DNA of 64,000 bases. Origin: Ilex aquifolium. Taxonomy: Eukaryota > Streptophyta > Magnoliopsida > Aquifoliales > Aquifoliaceae. The DNA is taken from contig OX637397.1 of assembly GCA_951799425.1 (NCBI GenBank), forward strand, positions 14,272,564-14,336,563. Direction: 5' to 3'. Made by a program: the position numbers and the translations under genes. Position 1 is the stretch's first letter. Each line of letters begins with the position of its first letter. This document shows, piece by piece, positions 47,497-58,690 of this stretch. Under the pieces are notes generated by a model. That model saw only the letters and a list, made by a program, of their open reading frames with translations, did no database searches and was not told the origin of the DNA.

Positions 47497-48215
47497 TAGG
47501 GTTGTCAAAATTCAACACATACGATTAATCGACACGAATCGACACAAATTAAACGGGTTTGGGTGAGATCTTAACGGATTTTGGTGATAAAGGGGTTGAC
47601 ACGCCAAACACGTTTAATAAACGGGTCGTGTTCGGGTGAGACATGTCAAACCGTTTATTACACGTTTACCCGTTTAAATAAAATTAATATAATAATAAGT
47701 TAATAATTATTTTAAAAAATTAGCAAGAAAAAAAGAAGAAAAGAAATCAATAAAAAAAAAAAAAAAAGTAAAGTAATAGTTCAAAGACAAATGATGGGAG
47801 ATGGAGAGCACTTTAAAGACAAAGGCAAACCAATGCCTTTTGTTTTTGTCCCACATTGAAAAATGAGGGGAGATTGGGAGGGTTGAGTTGCCTATAAAAG
47901 ACAATGACCTCTTTCATTTTTTTTAAGCCTTCAAGTCTGATTTTTATGAGATTTGGCTAAAAATTTCTCTTTTTTAAGGTAAGTACAATTGACAATAAAA
48001 AAAAAGTGGAGTATTAAAATTTGTTGATATAATTTTTTTAAAATTAAACGGGTTACACAAGTTGTGCCGTGTTACCTGTTTATTAAACGGGTCGTGTTTG
48101 TGTTGAGATTTTTCACCCGTTTATTAAACGTGTCGTGTACGGGTTTACATATTTTTCACTGTCACCTGTTTAACCCGATATGTAATCGTTTAACCTGACA
48201 CGTTTGACACCCCTA
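47497..48215. mobile_element. hAT-like MITE family member, 719 bp
   Basis: It begins TAGGGTTGTCAAAATTC and ends CGTTTGACACCCCTA. The flanking 8-mers are GTTAGAGA (47489-47496) and ATTAGAGA (48216-48223), one mismatch apart, which fits a hAT-type target duplication. It shares ACGGGTCGTGTTCGGGTGAG-type sequence with the smaller copy at 12527-12808. A promoter-like block lies in its centre. No transposase frame. Confidence 0.78.
47848..47898 (+). promoter_or_regulatory. snRNA-type promoter look-alike (USE plus TATA)
   Basis: GTCCCACATTG (47848-47858) differs at one position from the plant snRNA upstream sequence element RTCCCACATCG. TATAAAAG begins 34 bp further on (47893), which is the spacing of Pol II snRNA promoters; Pol III U6/U3 promoters use about 25 bp. 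The sequence after it does not resemble U1, U2, U4 or U5. It may therefore be only a look-alike, or a promoter adopted by the element. Confidence 0.45.
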
Positions 48216-48539
48216 ATTAGAGAAGACCCACCTTCGATGGATAAACACAACGATTCAAATTAGACCTTGGATAAGTGAAACCCAAACAAGAAATAAGTGA
48301 AACCCAGTTCAATTGTGTTCAATCTATCATGTTTTAACCTTTTTTTTTTATCCAGCTACCTAAACACCACATTTGGTTTATAGTGGATTCCAAGGCAAGT
48401 TGATGCCCAAAATTATATGGTGTCCACCTTTTCTATAACTGTTACCATAGATTAGATCTCAACTTAGTTCAAACAGTATTATTGGCAAATTAATTTGGTT
48501 AAAATGAAATTTTAAAAACCCCATCGATTACAATAGTCG

Positions 48540-49944
48540 CATGTAAATAATTCGTTACATGCCGTTAACTTTATTAGTAAGATATACTGTAAATTGTATA
48601 ATTGATTTTTAAATCAAAGGACTAACCATTTTACCAAACCTATACGATTTAGCAAAAAAAAAATCATTGAATAGAGTAGTTTTGAAACTATTTCTCAATC
48701 ACAGACACTTTTTAAAAACGTTAATCCAAGTGACATCTTCTATGCTGAAAATGTCAATTGCATTGACATTTGTTTGATTATAATTTTTTTAAATGCATCA
48801 GTCCAACTGAAATATTTAATAGAGACGTTACTTGGACTGTCATCTTTGGCATCTTTTAACTGACCCAATTTTTCCTTTTCTTCTCTAATTTTTCCCCAAT
48901 GTTTGTGAGCCCTAATTCGAAAAACCACCACCACTACTAATGACCATCACCACCAACGAACTCCGGTGAGAGCTAATTATACCTTCAATGACCTCCGACG
49001 AACCCTAATTTGAGGACTTTAAGGTTCGTCCCTCTCTCCCTTATTGTATGTTTCATGTCATATGAGCATGATACTTAAGTATCAAGAATGCGCTTGGGAC
49101 ACTTGGCGCATTGGGGATAACACGTCCCGAGAATCAAGGCGCCAAGAAAGCGACATACTGCCTTAACTATGCCATGATGGGAAAATGGACAGAAACATCC
49201 CTTCGGATAAGCATAACACCCACACACGGATGGACTGATATGAATCGAGATCTTTGCCCCAACCTCGAGCCTGATTAGGTCAACCCTAGCTCTAGGCTGG
49301 GAGCAACTGATGAGGCCAGCTGAGAATGTCTATCTCGAATTGGGTACACCCGACCCTAATCACCAGATGATAAACTACCTCAGAAGGGCCCAAGTCAGTA
49401 GAAGGAGCCTAAGGAACACTTAACAACATGGGAGCTATTAGACAGGGTAGAAAGGAACTTTCATTGTAAACCTTGCCTTGGGCAAGAAGACAACTCCTTT
49501 AGAAGGTCACATCATCACTTCTAGAAAGCGACATGATACATAAGGGAAAGATTCTCTAACGGCCAAATATGTTCAATGACAATTTAGTTAGATATGACAA
49601 GGATTGCTAGTGTATAAAAAGTGATATAATGCATTGCCCTAAAGAAGAACAATTGTATTCATTTTCTTCCTCAAGTAATATACTCTAAGGAGTAAGAGCA
49701 TCTATTACAGTGAATTAACTCAACTCTTCAACTGGACAAACTATTCTACTTCTGTGTATTTTTTCCCATTCAACTTCACACACTCAATATACTTTAACAT
49801 ATAGCCCATTCACTCAATAAACCACACGCTTCTCGATTTATTGCACCATCACATGTAAATAATTCGTTACATGCTGCTAACTTCCTTAAATCTTTAGTAA
49901 GATATGGTGTGAAGTGTATAGTTGATGTTTGGGTCAAAGGATTA
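48540..49944. repeat. Pair of ~90-bp direct repeats bracketing LTR-like DNA
   Basis: CATGTAAATAATTCGTTACATG and the next 60-70 bp occur at 48540-48624 and again at 49852-49944, 1.3 kb apart, with CAAAGGA close to both ends. Between them, from about 49020 to 49830, is the LTR-like segment. Either a flanking duplication or the long ends of a small element would explain this. Confidence 0.6.
49020..49830 (+). mobile_element. Probable solo gypsy-type LTR
   Basis: This GC-richer island has the make-up of a plant gypsy LTR: a promoter-like TGTATAAAAAGTG (TATA at 49613-49620) about three quarters along, then a short transcribed-looking AT-rich tail. No gag or pol lies beside it. The ends were not fixed. 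Confidence 0.45.
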
Positions 49945-50179
49945 CTTTTATGAATGCATTAATATTTATATTGAAAAAAATGAAATGACAAATTCTCTCC
50001 CCCTCTCTCTCATATCCTCTTGCAATTTTAGGCAAATTCTATTATATATTTTTGTAGTTACTTTTTGAATATAACTTTTTTTTTTTTGGGTACGTATTTT
50101 TTTCAACGTTTCACTTCCTCTTCAAAACGTTCAGTTTTTCTCCTTATAATTTCGGACTAAATCATTATCAGATGTCTTT

Positions 50180-50844
50180 TTTTTTTCGGAAAATAAAAAA
50201 TCAATTGATCAAAAAAGAGAACAAGAAAAGGGAATGACCCTTACAAAAACCAAATGGGCCATTCTAGAACCATGACAAAAACCCAAACAAGCCATGAGAA
50301 AAGAAAAATGGCCATGCAAACACAAGAACATAAAGAAGTGCCCAAGAGAAAGAATTTAGTAGGAAGTGGAGGCCTTAAACTTAAACTTCCATCTAAATTC
50401 CTCACCATAGATCCAAACAAACAGAGAAAATAGAAAAAACCACATTAACATGTGCTGCAGGATCATTGGGGATACTCTCATACTGTGAGCAGTCAGAGCG
50501 TTAAGAAAAAACACCAAGGCAACAATGGGCAGCACCAAAGGGAAACCATCACATGAACTAAAAGAAACAAGAAGATGGAAGGTTCTATAACTGGCCTGTG
50601 CTGGTAATAGCATGAGAGGAAGAGGAGATAGAAGAAGGCCATTGCCATTGGCCATCGACAATGATTCTTTTAACAAGAGACTCTTTTGGCAGTCCCCTGT
50701 CTTGGAGAAAATTAGCATTGCATACAAACATCAAGGGCCCAAGTGGGTGTCAATTGTCATACCAAAACATAGTACCTTCACCATTGCCAATTTTGTGGAC
50801 CATTAGTGGCCTAATAGTCCCTCTTAACTTCAACAAATTGTGTC
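50180..50844 (-). mobile_element. 5'-truncated LINE, minus strand, with 20-bp target duplication
   Basis: A T run (the poly(A) tail on the minus strand) follows the left target duplication, and the 20-bp segment AATCATTATCAGATGTCTTT at 50160-50179 recurs at 50845-50864 with one mismatch. Long target duplication plus an A-tail is the signature of LINE integration. The 123-codon frame inside is 3'-untranslated LINE sequence, not a gene. Confidence 0.85.
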
Positions 50845-50864
50845 AATCATTGTCAGATGTCTTT

Positions 50865-51378
50865 AACTTTAAAATGCGTCAAAATAATTTGTATTATAGT
50901 ACATATATTTTATATCTTTTTCTCTAAAACTAAACATTTTACTTTTCTCTTTTGTCTCGCTAGAAATTAAGTATATATATTATTTTGATAGATTTTGAGA
51001 TGAAAAATTAAAAATATTTAATTGTATGTCAAGTATGAAGAAGAATGAAGTTTTGAAGTCAACCAGTTGAAAATGTATGTAAACTTAATACTGCAAACAA
51101 GCATGTAACACTAAATACTGTACTTACCGAAAAAAAAAAAAAAACACTAAATACTGTAAATGACCATCGAAGTCAACCACTTGAAAAACAAGCATGTTCC
51201 CGCTAGTTTTCAACATGGCCGCAACAGAAATTAATATAATATGAACGACTTAAACCCAACCGACCACATAAAATCAAACCCATCAAAGTCAGTCAAATCC
51301 TCGCCAAACATGCTTTTTCTTCTTTATTTATTTCTTTTCTCTCCCTGTCACCCCCAACAATAAACCTTCACAGGGAAC

Positions 51379-51379
<1 letters not shown>
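50865..51379. other. Upstream region of the PLA1 gene
   Basis: AT-rich sequence leading into the promoter. From about 51240, words such as CAACCGACCACATAAAATC and GTCAAATCCTCGCC are repeated in inverted orientation in front of the second lipase copy (about 62935-63005), showing that the duplication includes promoter DNA. Confidence 0.6.
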
Positions 51380-51414
<35 letters not shown>

Positions 51415-51479
51415 AAGTCCCCACTGTCTCTACTCATTCACCATGCTCATCCTCTTCCTCTCTCTCAATTTCTCTCTCC
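51379..51479 (+). promoter_or_regulatory. Core promoter and CT-rich leader of PLA1 copy 1
   Basis: A (CT)n tract (51379-51405) is followed by TATATAAG (51410-51417), 63 bp before the start codon at 51480. The short leader between is also CT-rich. This is a plausible TATA promoter for the lipase gene. Confidence 0.65.
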
Positions 51480-52953
51480 ATGGCTTCCACTGCATTAAAC
51501 ATGCCAAAGCCAAACATAAACCTTGTCTCATTTTCAGCTGATTCTATGCTACGAAAGTGTTCTTTTGGGCAAGTAACATTGATGAAAATGAGTGAGATTT
51601 CTTCACCCAAACACCCAGTTTCTGCTTCAATTTCCACTAAGTTTTCCAAAACCAGCTCTATTTTGGCTCGTTGTTGGAGGGAGGTTCAAGGCTTAAACAA
51701 CTGGGAAAATCTAATGGAACCCTTGGATCCTCTTCTCCAGCAAGAAATCATCCGGTATGGCGAGTTCGTCGCCGCCTGTTACAAGGCATTCGATCTAAAC
51801 CCAACCTCAAAACGCTTCCTGAGTTGCAAATATGGGAAGAAGAGAATTTTAAAAGAAGTTGGCTTGGGAGATTCGGATTATGAAGTCACCAAGTACATCT
51901 ATGCTACTCCAGACATCAACATTCCAATCCAAAATATTGTCTCCTGTGGCCGTTGGATTGGATATGTTGCAGTATCATCGGATAATGAGGCAAAGAGGAT
52001 TGGAAGGAGAGATATAGTGATAACATTCAGAGGAACAATTACAAACCCTGAATGGATTGCAAACCTAATGAGCTCATTGACTCCTGCACGGCTCGATCCA
52101 CATAACCCTCGGCCTGATGTCAAGGTAATAATTACACCCACAAATGTAAATTCTTTAGATAACGATACGTGATTTTTCATGATTTATTCATAAGATAACG
52201 ACACTGGAGTCACTTGACTTGTCAGATTTAAATGTAAATTCAGTATTAAGCGACTTTCACTTTGTGAACAAGCAGGTAGAAGCTGGGTTTCTGAGCTTGT
52301 ACACTTCTGATGAGAGTGGCAGTAAATTTGGGCTCGGAAGCTGCCGGGAACAGCTTCTTTCCGAAGTGTCTCGGCTATTAAACAAGTACAAAGGCGAGGA
52401 AATGAGCATAACTTTGGCAGGGCATAGCATGGGGAGCTCGTTGGCACTCCTACTAGCTTATGATATTGCAGAGCTTGGATTGAACAGAGACGATTCTGAC
52501 TGCGAAATACCGATCACTGTTTTCTCCTTTGGAGGGCCTAGAGTTGGGAATTCACGCTTCAAGGAAAGATGTGAGGAATTGGGTCTAAAAGTTCTGAGAA
52601 TAGTGAATGTTAATGACCCCATAACAAAGCTTCCTGGGGTTTTCTTGAATGAAAATTTCAAGGGTTTTGGAGGTAGTTTTGAGTTCCCTTGGAGTTGCTC
52701 TTGTTATGCTCATGTCGGAGTTGAACTAGCCTTTGATTTCTTCAAGATGCAAAACCCTTCTTGTGTTCATGATTTGGAAGACTATATTAGCTTTCTTAGA
52801 TGTCCCAAGGCGTTGGAGATTCAAAGGGAGGGCATAGATTTTCTCAACAGAGCAAAGGATTTCATCTTGAATGCCCAAAACTTCAACACGATTACATGGA
52901 GAAATGCTGCGATCAATATGGTGAACTTGGGTCAGACTCAAAGGACATTATAG
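51480..52953 (+). CDS. Plastid-type phospholipase A1, class I (DAD1-like lipase), intact copy
   Basis: Predicted 440-residue acyl-lipid hydrolase. Exon 1 (51480-52124) encodes 215 residues, exon 2 (52276-52953) 225 plus TAG; the 151-bp intron is GT-AG, phase 0. The Ser- and Thr-rich N-terminus (MASTALNM, then SFSADSML) suits a chloroplast transit peptide. TFRGT (182-186) is the oxyanion loop. The nucleophile elbow is GHSMG (Ser266), with Asp329 (NVNDPITK) and probably His380 (VHDLED) completing the triad. [10 protein letters not shown] and [15 protein letters not shown] are signature blocks of class-I PLA1 (DAD1, DGL, DALL proteins), which release fatty acids from plastid galactolipids and phospholipids; some feed jasmonate synthesis. 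GHSMGSS is unusual, since relatives mostly have GHSLGA or GHSLGG. The start follows a CT-rich leader. A disrupted paralogue faces it at 60.8-62.8 kb. The subgroup (alpha, beta or gamma) is uncertain. Confidence 0.92.
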
Positions 52954-53708
52954 TTTATACTTGATAACAACATAGTTATAGGTAAGATTAACATGACAGC
53001 CTTTTGTATCTTTTTGAAATGGATTCTATTAACACTGAAGCCAACAAATGAATTCTATAGCCTCAGAAAGAAGACATCGTGAGGTTATTTGTACAATTTT
53101 ATGATGCATAAAAGAAACAAAGTTCTGTTTTCTTAACACATTACAGGTGAAATTATTTATGAGTAATACTACCCGAACTTAATTTATTAATCTAATTAAT
53201 CACTACAATCGAAAGCGAGTGAGTCTCAATGTTGTTTGGGAGTTGATATAAATCAAACGACGTGATAAATTACGTCAGTAAATAAAATCAATAAATCAAG
53301 TTCAAATAGTATCATTGATTCCTTATACTTATTCGACATATTTTTCAATGAATTTAACACCAAGTGAGCATCTTCCCACCTGACATTAGATCATTCCACG
53401 TTTCTTGTAAACCATAAGTCTCATGGGATTTGGCCTAATGACAGGAGACATCTCTAAGTCAATCTCTGAGTCATTATCCGAGTTATCATCACCGCATAGC
53501 TCAACGCCGTTCCGGAACACCAAATGAGTCTTCTGAATCTCTCCACTCGTTATTCATTGGTTTTGAGTTAAAGCCTTACTTTGGTGTCATAGCTGGGTCA
53601 CATGATTCCCTGTGTTTAAGCAGGACTCCCGATTTTGTTGCTGTCGATGTTTGTCGAATAACATCCCCTACACTGGTATATGACATTTGTGGAAAGGAAA
53701 TGCTATTT
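52954..53708. other. 3' flank of PLA1 copy 1
   Basis: No gene seen. The first 40 bp (TTGATAACAACATAGTTATA) still resemble the flank of copy 2, so the duplication extends past the stop codon. Confidence 0.45.
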
Positions 53709-53916
53709 GGACCTTATTTAGGGATTTAATGATGTACAATTATTTGATTAGTTGTTGACTCCATCTAACATTGGAACTGACAACTAATCCAATTGTTGCA
53801 TTGAAGCCATATTGGATTAGTTGTGGGCTTCATCTAATATTAAAACTCACAATTAATCCAATGGTTGCATTGAAGCTACATTATTAAATTCATAAATAAG
53901 GTCCCCAAATAAGGTC
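53709..53916. mobile_element. Small inverted-repeat element with internal tandem repeat
   Basis: GGACCTTATTTAGGGATTTAAT at left matches, in inverse, AAATTCATAAATAAGGTCC and AAATAAGGTC at right. Two direct ~65-bp units lie inside, each with GATTAGTTGT, a CATCTAA block and AATCCAATNGTTGCATTGAA. No target duplication fixed. Confidence 0.55.
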
Positions 53917-54373
53917 TCTATAGTTGATCTTTGTGGAATTCCACACACGTGAATGAGAAAGTTGAGATGTATACTCTATCCTCTATAGTTACACCTGCAT
54001 GCATCAGCATGTACATAGAAGAAGTGTGAATAACTTCAACAAATAAAAGCAATCTTGGGATGTTATTGTCACAGACAGTTCCGCGTGGAACACAACACCT
54101 AATTATTGTCATAAACAATTAATGACCATACTGTATGAATTGAAACCTAAGAAACCTGTACAATGCATAAAAGTCTCTTGATGTACTATTTTTTCCCTTA
54201 TATCCTTTCCTATCTTATGAATTATGAATTTGACTAAGGTATTGTAGAAAAAAATTCAGTATTGTACATCCAAATTTTACTACTTTAGTGTTTTTATAAT
54301 TTTGGTGGGGTAATTTTACAACAAAAAAAATTATCACTTTTATGGGTGATTTACCATATTTGTGGGTATTTTT
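53917..54373. other. Intergenic stretch
   Basis: No gene or clear element. Confidence 0.4.
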
Positions 54374-55080
54374 CCGGAAAGTAAATGTGTATTGCATATC
54401 AAAGGAGATACAAAAGCAGGGGCATCCCCATGGTATTACAAAGTATGTAAAAACAAATCTGTGGGAGATGTGAGCAAATAGCTACACCTCAGACAGATTT
54501 GTCAAAGAAAGTTTCCATATGAAAGGAAGCAAAAAAAAAACACTGTAATGAAACTGGGAAGTTACACAATATAGTTGCTTAAGAGTTGTAGTTTGTCAGA
54601 AATGGCAAGATTCAACTAAGAACTTTTGAATTTCAGAGATGCAAGTTTGTCCCTTACAATTTGCAGCATGGCTTTGAAGATAGTGCTTGGATCCTTTGCC
54701 TTGTTAGCGAAAATTCTATTGTTTCTTTCCATCTATAGATAGTAGATAGCAGTTGAGAGACAACTTTTGAAGGACTGTGAATAATGACTTTCTTTTCCAG
54801 TGATGTGCAGCCCATGAGAAAAAATTAGTCCAAGGCATGCATTGCCAAGAGAAGTTAAAATTTTGGGTGAGTAAACCTCAGACTCTCTAAGAGTATTGGC
54901 ACTCAAAGAACAGGTGAAAATGAGACTCAATACATTCACTACATAAAACACACTCCAGATCTTGGTGAGAGACATAAACATGAATTTTGTCCTTTGTTTT
55001 GAGCCTATGCCTGATTGTAATCCAAAGAATGAAACTTAGTCTAGGAACAGATTGACTGTACCAGACAAGTCCACGGTGAA
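54374..55080 (-). mobile_element. 5'-truncated LINE, minus strand
   Basis: Minus-strand reading gives [27 protein letters not shown], then CVLCSECIESHFHLFFECQYS, the reverse-transcriptase-associated zinc-binding domain, and LWMERNNRIFANKAKD with LASLKF near the C-terminus. The element ends toward 54374, where TTTTTCCGGAAAG is a LINE-3'-end-like word. Its 5' side runs directly into the copia fragment at about 55080. Confidence 0.82.
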
Positions 55081-56216
55081 GAAGGAAAAATGTACAAACT
55101 AAAAAAGGCTTTGTATGGGCTGAAACAAGCACCTCGAGCGTGGTATAGTGAGATTGATTCTTACTTCAATGCAAAAGGATTTCAAAGAAGTAAAAGTGAG
55201 TTAACCTTGTACATCAAAACGTAAGGTAATACCGTTATTCTCATTGTGTCACTTTATTTTGATAACTTGATTTTTATCGGAAATGATCAAAAAATGATTG
55301 AAGATTTTAAAAGTGAGATGATGAAAATATATGAAATGAGTGATTTGGGACTTCTACATTACTTCTTGGGCATTGAAATTTATCAATAAGAAGATGGAGT
55401 CTTTATTTGCCCAAGGAAGTATGCAAAAACTCTTCTTGAAAAATTTATAATGAGAAATTGCAAATCAGCGGCTACACATTTGGTTGTAAATGAAAAGTTG
55501 TTAAAAGATAATGGAATTAAAGAAGTTGAAGTATCTTTTTATAGAAACTTGGTTGGAAGTCTTTTGTACTTGACAGCTACAAGGCCGGATATCATGTATG
55601 TTACAAGTTTATTATCTCGGTTTATGCACAGACCAAACTAAATTCATTTTGGGGTAGCGAAGAAAGTGTTCAGACATATTCAATAAACACTTGATTTTGA
55701 GATTATATTTGGAAGAAAAGTTGATGTTAAGTTACTTGGATTTTGTGATAGTGATTGGGTTAGAAACATTAACGATATGAGGAGCATTTCGGGTTATGCA
55801 TTCTCACTTGGTTTTTGTGTAATTTCATGGGTGTCAAAAAAGCAACAAAGTGTGACACAATCATCAGTTGAAGCTGAATATGTTTCAGCATCATTGGCTA
55901 TTTCTTAAGCAATTTGGTTAAGAAGAATCATAGAAAATATTAGTGAAAAACAAGGTGAAGCAACTCCAATTTTATGCGATAATAAATTAGTTGTTGCCAT
56001 GACAAAAAATCTTATCTATCATAGACAAACTAACTACATTGCAATCAAGCATCACTTTATTCGAGAAACCGTTGAAGATGAAGACATTCAAGTCAAATAT
56101 TGTAAGACCGAAGATCAAGTGGTGGATATTTTTACCAAAGTACTTCTTAAAGATAAGTTCGAATTTCTAAGAGACATATTGAGAATACAACAACAAAACA
56201 TGAAGGGGAAGTGTTA
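55079..56216 (+). pseudogene. Copia reverse transcriptase/RNase H remnant
   Basis: The plus strand shows [76 protein letters not shown] and SVEAEYVSASLAIS, then TEDQVVDIFTKVLLKDKFEF, ending KGKC. These are the C-terminal blocks of Ty1/copia pol. The aspartates of the YVDD-type box are altered (YFDNLIFIGN) and four or five stops break the frame. Gag, protease, integrase and the 5' LTR are missing. Confidence 0.92.
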
Positions 56217-56463
56217 AAAATAGAATATTAGATAATACTTAGTTGTTAAGTGTATCTAATTGACTTGGAAATACAAGTGGTTGAGTCTTGGGCCTTGTTA
56301 TATGGTTAATATTCTAGGAAAGTGAGTGGTTAAGATGTATCTTACAACCCATATATATTGGAAATATGGAATACATATATGAAAAATTATTCATAAAGAC
56401 TAAGTTACATTGTCTTTATTTTATCTATCACAAATATTAAAAAGACTAAAATTATAACCAACA
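56202..56463 (+). mobile_element. Copia polypurine tract and 3' LTR
   Basis: A purine-rich GAAGGGGAAG (56202-56211) directly precedes TGTTAAAAATAGAAT, which begins the presumed 3' LTR. The LTR ends near ATAACCAACA at 56463. A polypurine tract followed by a TG start is the standard copia arrangement. The stop codon of pol lies at its edge. Confidence 0.68.
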
Positions 56464-58394
56464 TTAACTACATCAGGTTTATTTATGGTTTGAATAAAAA
56501 AGTCATGGTTGAGATTGTTGACTATGGTAACATAGGACTAACAACTAGGAATTAATGGGTTAGGCTTTCTACGTTTTTGGCCTTCAGGCTTGTTGTGGTA
56601 TTTCAAGATTTTCCCTATTTGAGATTTTTCAGTTTACTTTTTTTTTTTTATTGGGTTTGACTTGAGCCTGGTCAATGGAGGATTTCTCAGAATGATTGTC
56701 AAAGATTTGTTTCAAATATATGGCCCGTACAGATATCTGGGGAACTGTTCAACCAGTGGCTATAGATTAATGTCATCTAATAAGATTAAGAGAAATTTCA
56801 ACAATAAAATGGTCAGAACATCCTTCTACAATGATTATTATGTCTTTAGTTTATGGTGATATTTGAATGACTCTTCCCGCTCCGAGAAAATATTAGATGT
56901 AACGGTTATATCGTCTTAGCAATGTCAAGTGATATAACCGTACACCACGTGATAATATTGACATCACGTAACTGTTACATCACGTGTTCAATTTTTTCAC
57001 CCCCCTCCCAACCCGCACACAAAAAAAAAAAAAAAACTATTAAAATTCGTATCATTGATATTATACATCAGTAGATCACTATTTCAATAAATAATTAAGT
57101 ATTATAATTTTGACTTATTTACAGCAGAAAGCACTCACAGTGTCCTAAAGAGAAACCGAATAGAACCCCAATAGTAGAACATATATAAGAAATCAAACCT
57201 TACTTTTAGCAAGGATTGACCCATTAATCTGGTCAGTTGGTAGAAAAATCAAACCATTGGGATGTTACTTTTTAATTACTTGTGGGAATTTCTACGAAAT
57301 GTTACTTATCTGTGGGTATAAAGCACAAAGGGCAATTCACTGCATAAATAAAGCATTAGTGACTACATTCAATGGTCACAATGTATGATAATTGTAACTA
57401 TTAGATTATCAGTGACTTTCAATATTAAATGCATTACGCTATTAATCTAATAATCACAATACATTATGTCCCCAATATTTAAATTATATCCTACTAGCAT
57501 TAGTGAAGTCTTAAGCCTCACAAGTAACTGCCAAAAGTGTTGTAGAAACGTTTGAATGGGTTTAACATACAAGGTGACACTGTCATGTGGTACGGCACAC
57601 CCAACGAAAAGTTGCCACAAACTAATTTCTAAGACACATAACTTGATTTTTCCAAAAAAAGATCTAACAAATTAATAAGTGGCCGTCATTCAATAAAATA
57701 TACAATATTTTATTAGTAACATACACTAATAGTAGGAAAATATCTAAATGATATATCTAAACTCATAGTAGGAAAATAGCTTGTCATATTGATATATTCT
57801 TGTACAACTATAATTCATCAAAGACCATGTTTATTTATGTATTTTTTTTTGTTCATTTCATGCATACAAAATTTTTAAGTATGAAATATAAATAGAATTT
57901 ATTTTTAAGTATGAAAGATAAAACTAATGGGGCCAAGGAATGGGACTACACTTCATTCAATCCAGCTTCGCCCATTGCTAGCCTATTTCTACTCAAGTTT
58001 TGATCACTCAATCTATTGTAACTACATATTATTGCTCCAAGTCTATTACATCAACAAAATAAGGGCAAACTTTGAAACATCAATTTTTCTAATAATAATA
58101 CTAGTTTGGACCAATTTACTTATTTTTATCTTATTTATTTTTAACCTTATAACTACGGTGAAATTCTATGTATCCAACCACTAATGAATAATATATCGAT
58201 ATAGCCCTCAGGGCATTTGGTCTATCGATGTAGGCACCATGTGTCGAAACCACGTATATTATTGTCTTGTTTTTTTCCCTCCTCTTTATCATCTCCATTT
58301 TCAATCATTTTACTATGGATCTCATCCAATTTTTGAAATCCACTTAAATCCATAAATCGTAGTGCTAGGGTTCTGAAATTAATTCAATAAGGAT

Positions 58395-58421
<27 letters not shown>
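58395..58421. repeat. (TA)n microsatellite
   Basis: Thirteen TA units, followed by a T run. Confidence 0.92.
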
Positions 58422-58425
<4 letters not shown>

Positions 58426-58514
58426 TTTTTTTTTGGCGGGGGTACTATTTTCTAGGGATTAAATTCAATTAGCTGTTGTCCTTTTTTTTTTTGGGTCCAC
58501 AATCATATGAATTA

Positions 58515-58690
58515 CTTGAATAAATTGTAACTTCTTTTTTTCTCAGTAATTATAACTTCTCTTTTGCGAGTTAAAATTTTACTTTTAAAAATTATAATTT
58601 TTATGATCGATCACAACATTTTTGAACCGATCATGTCTTCTGTAGTTATAATTTACACATAAAAAATTATAAATTTTGGTATGCTTGAAG
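58515..58690. repeat. Dispersed repeat family A, copy 3
   Basis: Contains GATCGATCACAACATTTTTG, GATCATGTCTTCTGTAGTTA and AAATTATAAATTTTGGTATG, in the same order as the copies at 12.07-12.31 and 20.10-20.25 kb. Confidence 0.55.

Noticed and set aside
47893-48000. U-snRNA gene downstream of the USE/TATA pair
   Set aside because: The sequence 20-40 bp after the TATA box does not resemble the 5' ends of U1, U2, U4, U5 or U6.
50356-50727. 123-codon minus-strand open frame
   Set aside because: It lies entirely within a truncated LINE 3' region bounded by a 20-bp target duplication and shows no domain.
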